In this document: positions 39,370-51,889 of the stretch, in pieces
How positions within the stretch are numbered: position 1 is the stretch's first letter
How the letters are laid out: each line of letters opens with the position of its first letter
Assembly (NCBI GenBank): GCA_963969495.1
Contig: OZ018330.1
Location: 49,245,206 to 49,309,205, forward strand
DNA length: 64,000 bases
From: Ceratothoa steindachneri
Lineage: Eukaryota; Arthropoda; Malacostraca; Isopoda; Cymothoidae
Direction: 5' to 3'
Notes under the pieces: generated by a model
The model's input: only the letters and a program-made list of their open reading frames with translations
Database searches by the model: none
What the model was told of the DNA's origin: nothing
Position numbers and translations under genes: made by a program

Positions 39370-42121
39370 AAAGTTCTTCTATTCAATGCGAGGTCAATCA
39401 GGAACAAGTTTCCTGAGCTCCGTGGCCTCGTAGCGACGGAAAAAACCCGAAATGGTAGCCATAACAGAATCGTGGATAAAAACCTCAAACCGAGACTTTG
39501 AAGGCAAATTCACGGTTCCTGGCTACCAACTCTTCCACAAATATAGGTCAGACAGAGAGGGTAGCGGTGTAATGTTGTATGTCAAGGATACAATCAAATC
39601 TACGAACTTCAACATTATATCCGATCACGAGCTCCTAGGCATTGACCTAAAGATAGGTCCTGTCAGATACAGGACCCTGGTGCTTTACAGACCCCCTTCG
39701 TAACCCGTTGAGAAGGACAGGAAACTGTACCAGCTGCTGGGTGAGCTTGTTCAAGGCAGAGTGTGCATCGTTATGGGCGACTTCAACAGACAAGTTGACT
39801 GGTAAACCTGAGCAGCCTGTGGCGAGAGCCCGCTACTCCTGGAGTTAAAAACAACGAGTTCCTTACTCAATGGGTCAGATAACCGACGAGAGGCGACAAT
39901 ATCCTTGACTTGGTCTTTACCTCTGAGGATGATATCGTTGAGGATGTCTCTGTAGGTGAAGAGCTCGGTGGCAGTGTTCACCAGCTAGTTAGATTTACCG
40001 CCAAGATCCCGAAGGTAAGGTCTGTTGCCAGTCAATTTAAGGAAACTTGACTTGAGAAGAGCAGACTTTGCAAGCCTTCGTGCTAGGCTGACTGTTCTAA
40101 GGCTAGCCGTATGCCAAGAGGTTGAGGATTCGTGGAACAATTTCAAAAATAAGTTCATGAGTCTTCAATCTAGTTGCATCCCTCTGAAATGCCTCCGTCG
40201 GTCTTCTGTTTAACAAAAGTGGTTTAATCGAGAAATCGGCCAACTGCTTAGGGAGAAGAGAAATGCGTACCGGCGATCGAAGATCTCGGGTGCCTTTGAC
40301 GAGTACCGGAGACTAGCCAGGAGAGTGAAGTCCAGCATAAGGGCGGCTAAGCGTACTGAGGAACTCCGAGTGGCGAGACTCTGCAAGGAGAATCCCAAGG
40401 AGTTCTTCGGCTATGTAAATAGCCGTAAACCAATCCATCGTAGGATTGGGCCCTTAGTGGACGAGGAGGGTGCATTAACTCACTCAGATGCAGAAAATGC
40501 TAACCTTCTCAATGACTACTTCTCCCCAGTGTTTACTAAAAAGTGTGGTCCCATACCCCAGCCCACGTATTCCTACTCAGGGGAAAAGCTGGAGGCAATG
40601 GAGTTCACTGAAGGAGAAATAAAGAAAAAGATCGCTGACCTAAAGACGAATAAGTCCCCTGGACCGGACGGGTTTCTACCCAAGGTGTTAAAGGAAGTGT
40701 GCGATGAAGTATCACGACATCTGTGCGCTATCTTTAACATGTCAACCTGGACCGGATGCGTTCCTAGAGACTGGCGTGAGGCGGAGGTGACCTCGATCTT
40801 CAAGAAAGAAGACCCCAGCTATCCGTCAAACTACCGACCTATCAGTCTGACTTCGATAGTCGGTAAACTCATGGAAAGCATCATTGTGGACAAAATGACG
40901 TCGTATTTAGAGTCAAACCTGCTACTGAGGAGTTCCCAGCACGGCTTCCGAAGGCAACGGTCATGCCTGACGAACCTTGTGGAATTCTTCCACTTCGTTT
41001 TCAGTGAGCACGATCGGGACAAGGCGGTGGATGTGGTTTACTTAGACTTTCACAAAGCCTTTGATAAGGTACCACACCGCCGCCTTCTCCGGAAAGTGCT
41101 AGCGCTGGGCATAGACGGAAAAGTAGCCGGCTGGATCGAGAACTGGCTAAGTGGCAGACGGCAACGGGTGGTGGTAAATGGACAGGCTTCTGAGTGGGTG
41201 CCCGTTACTAGCGGGGTGCCTCAAGGTTCTGTCCTTGGACCACTACTATTTATCATCTACGTCAACGACATGGACGGTGACATGGTTGCCAAGATTTCCA
41301 AATTTGCCGACGATACCAAGCTTGGTATGAACGTTGCAAAGGATGGAAATACTGCTCGCCTGCAGGAAGATCTTGGGAAGATTGGGGAGTGGTCGGACAC
41401 GTGGCAAATGCCTTTTAACGTGAACAAATGCAAAGTAATGCATATCGGCCACAGAAATCCCTATTCTCATTATATCCTCAAGGACACTGCTCTTGAATCG
41501 AGTGCCACTGAGAAGGACTTGGGTGTTACTATCACTAGCGACCTTAAGTTCTCGAAACAGTGCATCGAGGCAGAGAAGAAAGCCCAAAGGATGTTAGGCT
41601 ACATAAAGCGCCAGTTTGGATACCGTAACAAGGAGATAGTACTTTGTCTGTACAACTCCCTGGTTCGGCCGCACCTGGAGTATGCCGTACAATTTTGGAG
41701 TCCTTCATTGCGAAAGGACATCGCGAGATTGGAACGCGTAACAGCCAGGGCAACCAAGCTGATTCCCTCTATCCGACATAGAAGTTATGAGGATTGACTA
41801 AAGGAATTAGATCTGTTCTCGCTGGGAACCCGTAGACTGCGTGGTCAGCTCATCGAAGTTTTCAAAATACTTCGAGGGTTCGACAATGTTGACTACCGGG
41901 ATATTTTGACACTGAGTGAGAACAGAACGCGCAATCACGGCTTCAAACTTGAACTGAAGCGTTACAACCGCAATCTGTGTGGAAATTTTTTCACCTACAG
42001 TATCTGCGGTAAGTGGAACGCACTTCCAGTGGAAGTTGTCAACAGTGAATCTGTTGACCAGTTCAAGTCAAGACTAGACAAGGTCTTGAAAAGTGGCCGT
42101 TTAGGGACGCAAAACAATTGA
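39370..42121 (+). pseudogene. CR1 ORF2: endonuclease and reverse transcriptase
   Basis: The endonuclease starts with KVLLFNARSIRNKFPELRGL, then after a frameshift MVAITESWIKTSNRDFEGKF (39452 on), YRPPS followed by a stop, CIVMGDFNRQVDW and ILDLVFTSEDD. Reverse transcriptase lies in one frame from 40325 to 41797: NKSPGPDGFLPKVLKEV, NYRPISLTSIVGKLMES, VYLDFHKAFDKVPH (motif A), SGVPQGSVLGPLLFIIYVND (motif B) and KFADDTKLG (motif C) are all present. A single TGA ends that frame where the other CR1 copy has CGA (Arg), and the frame continues past it to 42121 (GRLGTQNN, stop). CpG decay explains that stop. Confidence 0.92.
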
Positions 42122-42207
42122 GCCTGCTCGATTGATAGTCAAAAAGTACTCTCTTTGAATGGACCGTAAGGTCTCCTAGGGTACTTATTTTCCTTGTTAC
42201 TCCTTGT

Positions 42208-42285
42208 CACCACTTTCTTTACAGATTTCTCTTTGCAAAGTTTCTTGGCACTGCGACCTCGTTGCTATTCCGCTATAAATTCGAG
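42208..42285 (+). repeat. Dispersed repeat, right half (interrupted by CR1)
   Basis: CACCACTTTCTTTACAGAT and GCAAAGTTTCTTGG continue the repeat from the point where the left half stops at 37224. Homologous to 35045-35112. Confidence 0.65.
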
Positions 42286-42559
42286 GAAATTTGGGGGGGT
42301 CTCTCGTAATGCGGAGAGAAATTAATTTAACATCATTTAACCTCACACACAACCACACATATCATTGGATGGATGCAAACACACTTCTTGACAGGTTCTG
42401 AAGAGTTGCGCGTTTTACAGGACTTTCTCGCTCTCTTCTTGTCGTGAATTGATAATTCCTCTTCCTCACATTTCCAGTGCTCCAGATTTTACGGGGTCAG
42501 TTTGAGGGGTTCATTTTCATCTTTCTTAGGGACAAGGAAGTAGATAACAGAAATATAAT

Positions 42560-44217
42560 AGATAAAATAACGATAACTGGAGCACTAAGGTTACGTTAAC
42601 GTGGGCAATAAGCTTTCGTAAACGGGAGTACTAAGATTTCGATAACGAGAGCAATAAGATTTCGATAAAGAGATCACTGAAATTCCGATAACGGGAGCAC
42701 TTAGATCTCGATACGTGCATTACTAAGATTACGATAAAGAGAGCACTAAGATTCGATAACGACAGCAGTCCGATATCTATACCTGGAGCACTCGGATTTC
42801 AATAGCGGGAGAATTATGATATCGATACCTGGAACAATAAGATACCGATAAGGGAAACACTAAAATTTCTATAATAGGAGCACTCGGACTTTGTTTACGG
42901 GATCACTCAGATTTCGATAACGAGAACACTATGATATCGATAAAGGGAGCATTCGGATTTCGATAACGGGAGCACTCAGATTTAGATAACGGGAACACTA
43001 TGATATCGATAACGGGAGTACTCGGATTTCGATAACGGGAGCACTCGGATTTCGATAACGGGAGCACTCGGATTTCGATAACGGGAACACTCGGATTTCA
43101 ATAACGGGAGCACTCGGATTTCGATAATGGGAGCACTTGGATTTCGATAACGGGAACACTATGATATCGATAACGGGAGCACTCGGAATTCGATAACGGG
43201 AACACTCGGATTTCGATAACGGGGGCACTCGGATTTCGATAACGGGAGCACTCAGATTTCGATAACGGAAGCATTCGGATTTCGATAACGGGAGCACTCG
43301 GATTTCGATAACGGGAGCATTCTGAATTCGATAACGAGAGCAGTCGGAATTCGATAACGGGAACACTCGGATTTTGATAACGGGAGCACTCGGATTTCGA
43401 TAACGGGAGCACTCGGATTTCGATAACGGTAGCATTCGGATTTCGATAACGGGAGCACTCGGATTTCGATAACGGGAGCATTCGGAATTCGATAACTAGA
43501 GCAGTTGGAATTCGATAACGGGAACACTTGGATTTCGATAACGGGAGCACTCGGATTTTGATAACGGGAGCACTCGGATTTCGATAACGGGAGCACTCGG
43601 ATTTCGATAACGGGAGAACTCGGATTTCGATAACGGTAGCATTCGGAATTCGATAACGAGAGCAGTCGGAATTCGATAACGGGAACACTCGGATTTCGAT
43701 AACGTGAGAACTCGGATTTCGATAACGGTAGCATTCGGAATTCGATAACGGGAGCATGCGGATTTCGATAACGGAAACATTCGGATTTCGATAACGGTAG
43801 CATTCGGAATTCGATAACGGGAACACTCGGATTTCGATAACGGGAGAACTTGGATTTCGATAACGGGAGCATTCGGAATTCGATAACGGGAGCATGCGGA
43901 TTTCGATAACGGGAGCACTCGAATTTCGATAACGGGAGCACTCGGATTTCGATAACGGGAGCACTCGGATTTCGATAAGGTAATACTATGATATCGATAA
44001 CGGGAACATTCGGAATTCAATCACGGGAGCACTCGGATTTCGATAACGGGAGCACTCGGATTTCGATAACGGAAACACTATGATATCGATAGCGGGAGCA
44101 TTCGGAATTCGATAACGGGAGCACTCGGATTTCGATAACGGGAGCACTCGGATTTCGACAACGAGAGCACTCAGATTTCGATAACGGGAACACTATGATA
44201 TCGATATGGGAAGCACT
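42560..44217. repeat. 23-bp minisatellite with 7-mer higher-order repeat
   Basis: About 72 units of 23 bases containing TTTCGATAACGGGAGCAC. The left 400 bases are degenerate and the rest more uniform. A marked variant (GAGCAGT(C/T)GGAATTC) sits at 43341, 43502 and 43663, each exactly 161 bases (7 units) apart with similar neighbours. Another variant (CACTATGATATCG) recurs irregularly at both ends. Because 3 units equal 23 codons, the array makes spurious minus-strand ORFs of up to 288 codons. Confidence 0.97.
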
Positions 44218-45363
44218 ATTGGCTAATATTTCTTGCTTTCAAAAATGAAACCCCCAAATCTTCAAATCTTCTTCTTCGTAGTCGTCTTCTCGCTTCCCAT
44301 TCTTCTTCGTAGTCGTCTTTTCGCTTTCCCTTCTTCTTCTTATTATTTCTCTATATTAAGAATCCCGAAGGAAAAATTTTGTTCATCCGATTCACCTCAC
44401 CCTTTAAAATAGTCTCAAAAGGGAAAATAAATTATTACTAAAAATAGTTTTTGCTGATGTTCATAATATGATTACAATGATCGTGATTATGATCCCCTAC
44501 TTGATAATGATACGATATCCATGATTATGAGGGTAATTTACCGAAAACCCGCTTCAGCGATGCGACGAAGTTGATCCTTTTAGAAATCTTGGAATCTCAG
44601 CAGTTAAATTCGCATAATACGAGTCTGGAATCCCGCGCCAAGATTGAGCGTTGATTAAACTTTTAAATTCTCTACGTTTCTGCGAATGAAACTCAGTTTG
44701 TCACCATAAACGCAGAAACTAAGGTTTTAATTAACATCAGAAACTTTTAAATGTCTAGAGAACAAGTAACAAAGAGTTAGAAACTATGAATAAAGGTCGT
44801 CTTAAAGAGAAGATATAAAAAAACACCACCAATTTCAAACTAGGCTTTTGTGTTTAATGTTTCCGCTGGGTTTTAAATTCGCCGTGATTTATAAGCCTTT
44901 TGAGTTCACTTGGATGTCCTGATTCTTAGGCATGATTCTAGAAAGAAAAATGTGTTGCGTCCGTCTTAATTTCTAAGGGTAAGTAAAAAGTTGTTTGAGA
45001 TTGTGCGTGAGATAGATAGAGAGAAAGAGACGAAGAGAAGGTATAGTTGTATGATATATTTCAAGTGGTTTTCACTACAATGGATTTTGGTAGGTCTGTT
45101 TGGGCTGCGTTCTGCTCAAATGTCTTACATTTTTTCGTGTGTTTAATTTTTATTTCGTTTGATTTGATTTTCCAATTTGATTTACTTTAAAGACGCTTGA
45201 TTTAGTACTTGTTTGCTTTGTTTTTTGGGGGGTTGAGGCTTGTTTGCATTAAATGTTTGCTTATTAATGCTGATAGTTTCCATATAGAAGAAAACAATCA
45301 GTTGAATTAGACGTTCTCTCTCTCCCTCTCTATCTCCCTCTCCTTAATAGAATTTGTGACATT
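44218..45363. other. No gene recognised; short duplication at 44267-44340
   Basis: CTTCTTCGTAGTCGTCTT occurs twice, 36 bases apart, beside pyrimidine-rich DNA. The rest is AT-rich and unremarkable, with a (TC)n-like run at 45317-45352. Confidence 0.5.
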
Positions 45364-46835
45364 GTAGAGTCGTGGCCAAAAGTTTTGGGACACCGGAACT
45401 TTTAGTAAATTGAATAAATGTAGTGTCGTAAAGTTTTTATTTGCATATCAATATGAATATAACAGTGAAATACAGAAGAAGAAATAGCAATAAGTTACAT
45501 AGGTCCCAAGCAATTAAGAGGAATTAAGAAAATACAAAATTTGCCAAAACATGTAACATCAGCAACATATAAGGGATAAGATGATGAAATCTGTAAAAAT
45601 TGCAGCAACACCAAACTAATACATGGAGCTCCGTAGCGTGTCGAGAGTCTTTTATGAGTGATTATAGCACTTATACTTCGAGGCATGTCACCACGAGGGC
45701 GTGACAACTGAGGGCTGTGATGCTGGCTCACTCATCGGTGATGACTGCCTTGAGTTTTTCATTGGGGGGCTGGCTAACGATGTCTTTCGGCCTCTTTCAA
45801 GTCCTGTCAGAGGTTTTGCAGTAGATTCATATCCGTAGACTGAGGTAGCTGTCCATGACCGTGATATTGTTGTTCCGGAATCACTGTGTAGTGGACGCGG
45901 ATTTGTGACATGGGGGATTGTCCTGCTGGAAAATTACATTCCGGGCATTTCTGGATATAATGTCTCGTTATGAGGGCAGTGCGTAATCTCTCAGTACAGA
46001 TTGGTGCATCTCTGAATTCATGGGGCCATCACAAACGGTGAGACGATCCAAGCATGAACTAGACAAGCAGCTTCTATACCTTTACAGAGCGGCCCCCTTG
46101 CTTTACTTTAGACACTATGCACTCTCGACTTCAATGTTTCCCTGGCCTCCTACGGAATCTAAAGTTGCCCGGGGTCGAGAACAATAAGGGAACGTGGACT
46201 CTTTGCACCATAAGACACGTCCCCACTAACGCAATATTCAGCTCTGGCAATCACTTGTCCAAGCTAGTGAACGTCGCTTGTGTAGCATCTGGACGACGGT
46301 TTGCATACGACACGGAAAGTTCATGCGACGCAGAGACCTGTCGTCACGTTGGGTACTGACCCTGGGCCATACAGAACGAGGTAGGTCGTGGATGTTTCCC
46401 TTTCTCGGATCTTTTTCAACAATTTTTCAACACCAGAATGTGATTCAGCGAACTTCCGGACAATTTATATACAGCTGAGAGCCTTCTCGCTCAGCATGCA
46501 TATCAGACTTCTTTCCTCTACGGTATAGTTACGTGTTTTTGCCATTATTTTATCATTATCAGATCAGGTCGACAAGCAATATCATATTAATTAAAAAATG
46601 ATGTTTAATGAAGACATTTTAACTATAACATACCGCATACCGATACCAGGATTTCCCTCAGTTCAATAGCATCGTCATTTTAGGAATTTCAATAAAAGTT
46701 ATAAGGAAACTTGTACTTTTGTTTATATTCCAGATGGATTGAACACATTCATGAAAACCTACACCAACATATTTAAAGACAGCCTAGGAATAAGAAAAAT
46801 CCGGGTGTCCGAAAAATTTTGAAAATGTATGTATG
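45364..46835 (-). mobile_element. Tc1-like transposon with terminal inverted repeats, decayed
   Basis: The left end CCAAAAGTTTTGGGACACCG (45375-45394) and the reverse complement of the right end (46801-46822, TCAAAATTTTTCGGACACCC) form terminal inverted repeats. The left one sits in the common Tc1 opening TAGAGTCGTGGCC. The minus-strand transposase is readable in pieces: RRMNFPCRM (about 46320), MNSEMHQSVLRDYALPS (about 46020), FQQDNPPCHKSASTTQ (about 45920) with the second catalytic Asp, and a decayed region before 45640. Multiple stops and frameshifts are present. Length is about 1.47 kb, usual for the family. Confidence 0.85.
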
Positions 46836-48326
<1,491 letters not shown>

Positions 48327-48427
48327 ATAAAAAGGCAAGATCTCCTCTTTCATTTTATATTTCACCACTTTTGTAAATTAATTAGTTTTTGTGTTATTAA
48401 TTTTTAAAAATGTGAAGTAACTTTTGG

Positions 48428-48431
<4 letters not shown>

Positions 48432-48518
<87 letters not shown>
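48432..48518. repeat. (AT)n microsatellite
   Basis: An AT run of about 87 bases. Confidence 0.97.
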
Positions 48519-48522
<4 letters not shown>

Positions 48523-48658
48523 TGTATGTATAGACACCCACGCAACAGCTCTTATTTTATTCGTCCAGTTGTTGTCTTTGCGTGGAAGGGGTGGGGACAA
48601 TTAGAAAGGAGAGGAGTGTACCATATACCACATCTACTTTTCAATGTGGTTTAATGAA

Positions 48659-48661
<3 letters not shown>

Positions 48662-48735
<74 letters not shown>
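48662..48735. repeat. (AT)n microsatellite
   Basis: An AT run of about 74 bases. Confidence 0.97.
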
Positions 48736-48739
<4 letters not shown>

Positions 48740-49435
48740 TGGCAGTGCTGAATGAAGGGTATATTTCTTTATTATTATATTAAGAGTGAGCGGAAAAAAG
48801 AGTTAAGCGAGGAACCTCGATTACCTCCATATTTACATATACAAATACGCCAATAATTGAAAGAAACACACAAGGACGCGTGTTTTTTCTCCATTGTGTG
48901 GGTTTTGATTGATGCATGTACGCCCTTTTTCGCACATCAATATGCATGTGCGTCCCAGTGTACACGGACTCGATTCTACAAAGCTGGATGAGCGATGCAC
49001 GACAAGACGAGGGAGATCAGCCGGGACATAATCGGAATACGGAATGAGGATAAACTCTTTCCTCTGACGCGCGACCCGTCGCTAATCATGTACATTAATG
49101 AATGAATGCGATTAGGAAAAGGGTCCTAATGCATTCTAGGCAAACAAGGCTCTCCCCAACACTCTCTCTCTCTCTCTCTCTTTCACACACTCTCTCTCTC
49201 TCCGCTTCGTGCGTCTGCGTGTTGTGGCAGCAGCGCACAAATAGCCTCTCTCTGCCTTCTCACCTAGACGTCGTGCGGCTCTAATTTGATTAACACAGGT
49301 AAGCCGCGGCCGCCTTTCCCTCATCTCCAAAATGCGGTGTCTTTAGAGTCAAGCACATCTAGCACGTCCAGAGCGTAGAGCGTATGGCGCACACGCGCTG
49401 TAATCACACGGACACACGCACACACTCACACATAT
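48736..49435. other. Low-repeat, CpG-containing stretch
   Basis: No gene is recognised. From about 48990 to 49430 CpG is much more frequent than nearby. A cluster of homeodomain-like words (CTAATCAT, ATTAATGAATGAATG, GATTAGG) lies at 49083-49115. A (TC)n run lies at 49161-49202. Candidate regulatory DNA by composition only. Confidence 0.35.
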
Positions 49436-49438
49436 CTA

Positions 49439-49516
<78 letters not shown>
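49436..49516. repeat. (AT)n microsatellite
   Basis: An AT run of about 80 bases ending just left of a PLE terminus. Confidence 0.97.
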
Positions 49517-49518
<2 letters not shown>

Positions 49519-49529
49519 CGATGGGGATT

Positions 49530-49700
49530 GGTGCTAGCCAGATGAATCTTTAACTTCTCCAGTAATGAGAGTACATAGAATGCGGAGAAATTCATCTTCA
49601 TTTATTGGGTATAAACAACGTTTCGAGCTGTCCGCACATCTTCGGGTTCTAGGATATCAAAGTAGAAACGAATACATAATTCACAATGAATTATAATATT
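49530..49700 (-). mobile_element. Penelope-like element terminus, minus strand
   Basis: On the minus strand, CCCGAAGATG (from 49648) and GCTCGAAACGTTGT (to 49614) give a hammerhead-like core with one change in box 1 (U4 to C). The match to the other PLE ends in the window is GAAGATG...GCTCGAAACGTTGT. Stem III is degenerate. No PLE coding sequence was found beside it, so it is a solo end. Confidence 0.55.
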
Positions 49701-49879
49701 TAAAAAATTGTCTAGAAATTAGAATATTAAAAGTGTTGACAAATATCTACAAAAAGAGAGACCTTTTTTTCCCCCCATATAATACAAAACCTTGAAAATA
49801 CATAATTTATAAGGAGTTACAATATTATAAATCCTAGAAGAATACAAAGGAGAACCATCAAAACACTCACCTATATCGG

Positions 49880-51440
49880 TCATACTCCAGAGACTAATAT
49901 AGGTTAAACTTCATCTATGTCATAATAATTTTGCTTAAACTTCATCTATGACGATGATTTCGGTTAAACTTCACCAATTACATATCACTCATAGGTTAAA
50001 CTTCATCTATGCTATAATAATTTCGGTTAAACTTAACATTTGCTATAGCAGTTTTCAGTTGAACTTTACCTCTGTCATAACCTTTTTTTTAAACTTTACC
50101 TATCCATTAGAACTTTGGGGTAAACTTCACATATGCCATACTAGTTTCAGTTAAACTTACCCTCTGCCATATCAGGTTTCGGTTAAACTTTAAATATGCC
50201 ATACTAGTTTCGGTTAAACTTACTCTCTGCCATATCAGTTTTCGGTTAAACTTCGTATCTGCTCTAACTGTTTTCGGTTAAACTTCTCCTCACTCATAAA
50301 GCTTTTGAGTAAATGTTCATCTCCTATAATAGTTTTCTGTTAGACTTTACATCTGGCATAAATGTTTATGGTTAAACTTCACCCATAATATATAGGTTTT
50401 TGGTTGAACTTCCCTTATGTGATACCAATTTCGGTTAAACTTCACGAATCTCATAACAGGTTTCGGTTAAATTTCACATGTACTATAACAGCTTTCGGAT
50501 AAATTTCACATGTGCTATAACAGCTTTTTTTAAAACTTCACCTTAGCCAAAACAATTTTCGGTTGAACTCCCCCTCTGCATGGTAACCTTTCGGTTATGA
50601 TCACCTATCCCATACCATTTTTCGGTTAAACCTCACCAATGCAATAAGGGTTTTTCGGTTATTTCACATATATCTCCCATAAAAGTTTTCGATTAACTTC
50701 AGCTCTGTCATAATCATTTTCGGTTGAACTTTACCTTTGCCAAAACAATCTTTGGTTAAACTTCACCAATCCCCTAACAGTTTTCGGTTACAATTCATCT
50801 ATGCCATACTAATTTTTATGAAACTTCACATTTGTCATAACAGTTTTTAGTTAAACCTTAAATCTGCTATAACAGTTTTCTGTTAAACTTCACATCTGCC
50901 ATAAAGGCTTTCTGTTAAACTTCACCCAGAATATAAGAGCATTCGTTTAAAGTTCACCTATCCCTACCACTTATCGATTAAACATCCTATAACATATACT
51001 ATAACAGTTTTGTGGTAAAGTTAGCCAATGCCATATCCGTTTTCAGTTAAACTTCAATAGTGCCATACCAGTTTAAGTTAAACCTCCCATATCGAATAAC
51101 GAGTTTCTGGTTAAACTTCAATTATCTCAAAACAATTTACGTTTAAACTTAGCCAATGCCATAATATTTCTCGGTTAAACTTCAAAAATGCCATACCAGC
51201 TTCGGTTAGACTTCACATATGCTATGAGTTTTCAGTTAAACCTCACCTCTGCCATAACAGTTTTTGGTTAAACTTCACATCGGCTATAACAGTTCTCGGT
51301 TAAAATTCGCCTATCCCATAACAGTTTTGTGTTAAATTTCACCTCTGTCATAATAACCTTTTTCGGTTAAACTTCACCTCTGCCATAAGAGTTTTTGGTT
51401 AACTTCACCTTTGTCATAACAGTTTTCGCGTAAATATCAA
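49880..51440. repeat. 32-33-bp degenerate tandem array, about 48 units
   Basis: Units contain TTCGGTTAAACTTCAC and CTGCCATAACAGTT with many substitutions and small indels. Unlike the other large arrays, no block of near-identical units was seen, so this one appears old or no longer homogenised. Confidence 0.92.
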
Positions 51441-51889
51441 CTATTGTTACATTTAATAGCCATTTAGCAACTTAAAGTGGATAAATTATTTTTTTTAGCT
51501 CCATGGCATCTTATCATTTAGCTCTACTATTTTTATTTATTTTAAAGGGAAAACCAACGAGAGCACCCTCGGCAGATTGTTTTAAGAGATATGTAAATAA
51601 AGTAGTAATGATGGATGAAGTAAAAATGTGTGGACATATACAGCAGCCGATCCTCCTTCGGACTTTAGGGCCCGGAGGAACTGTAATCTTCCACATTTGA
51701 GCTGCAACCATCACCCGACTCTTTCTTGCACGGTTACCTCTTCTTAACACCCGTGGCTTTCTTTCTTATTTATCTTCTTAAGTCGCCTTTATCCACCTTC
51801 CGATAGCTCCTTGCAAATGCGCTCTTAGGCAGCGGCGCGTTCATTACAGACGTGTCTCGTCCCGAGCTCTAACTGGGATATAAACAAGC
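51441..51889. other. Short low-repeat stretch
   Basis: A + strand ORF (51503-51700) begins with a hydrophobic MASYHLALLFLFILKG segment that looks like a signal peptide, but no splice donor or conserved sequence links it to the R-spondin exons. GC-richer sequence lies at 51630-51880. No gene is called. Confidence 0.35.

Larger units (their letters stand above)
37225..42207 (+). mobile_element. CR1 LINE, nearly full length, plus strand
   Basis: A GC-rich 5' region (37225-38162), ORF1 with a Cys-rich N-terminus and esterase, and ORF2 with endonuclease and reverse transcriptase, end in TTGTTACTCCTTGT. It is about 5 kb, which fits a full-length CR1. The flanks 37120-37224 and 42208-42285 together rebuild a repeat found uninterrupted at 34850-35112, which fixes both borders to within about 10 bases. 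Stops and frameshifts hit ORF1 and the endonuclease, while the reverse transcriptase has a 490-codon open frame. It is the best preserved LINE in the window. Confidence 0.92.

Noticed and set aside
40573..41753. ORFs antisense to the CR1 reverse transcriptase
   Set aside because: They are shadows of the conserved + strand frame, which carries motifs A, B and C.
42998..44020. Minus-strand ORFs of up to 288 codons rich in Ser, Arg and Tyr
   Set aside because: Three 23-bp units equal 23 codons, so the minisatellite makes overlapping open frames. No non-repeat coding sequence is attached.
51503..51700. ORF starting MASYHLALLFLFILKG as a possible R-spondin signal-peptide exon
   Set aside because: Hydrophobic and upstream on the right strand, but no phase-1 donor with good context was found after it, and the sequence after the hydrophobic part shows no R-spondin similarity. 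Transcript data could revive it.
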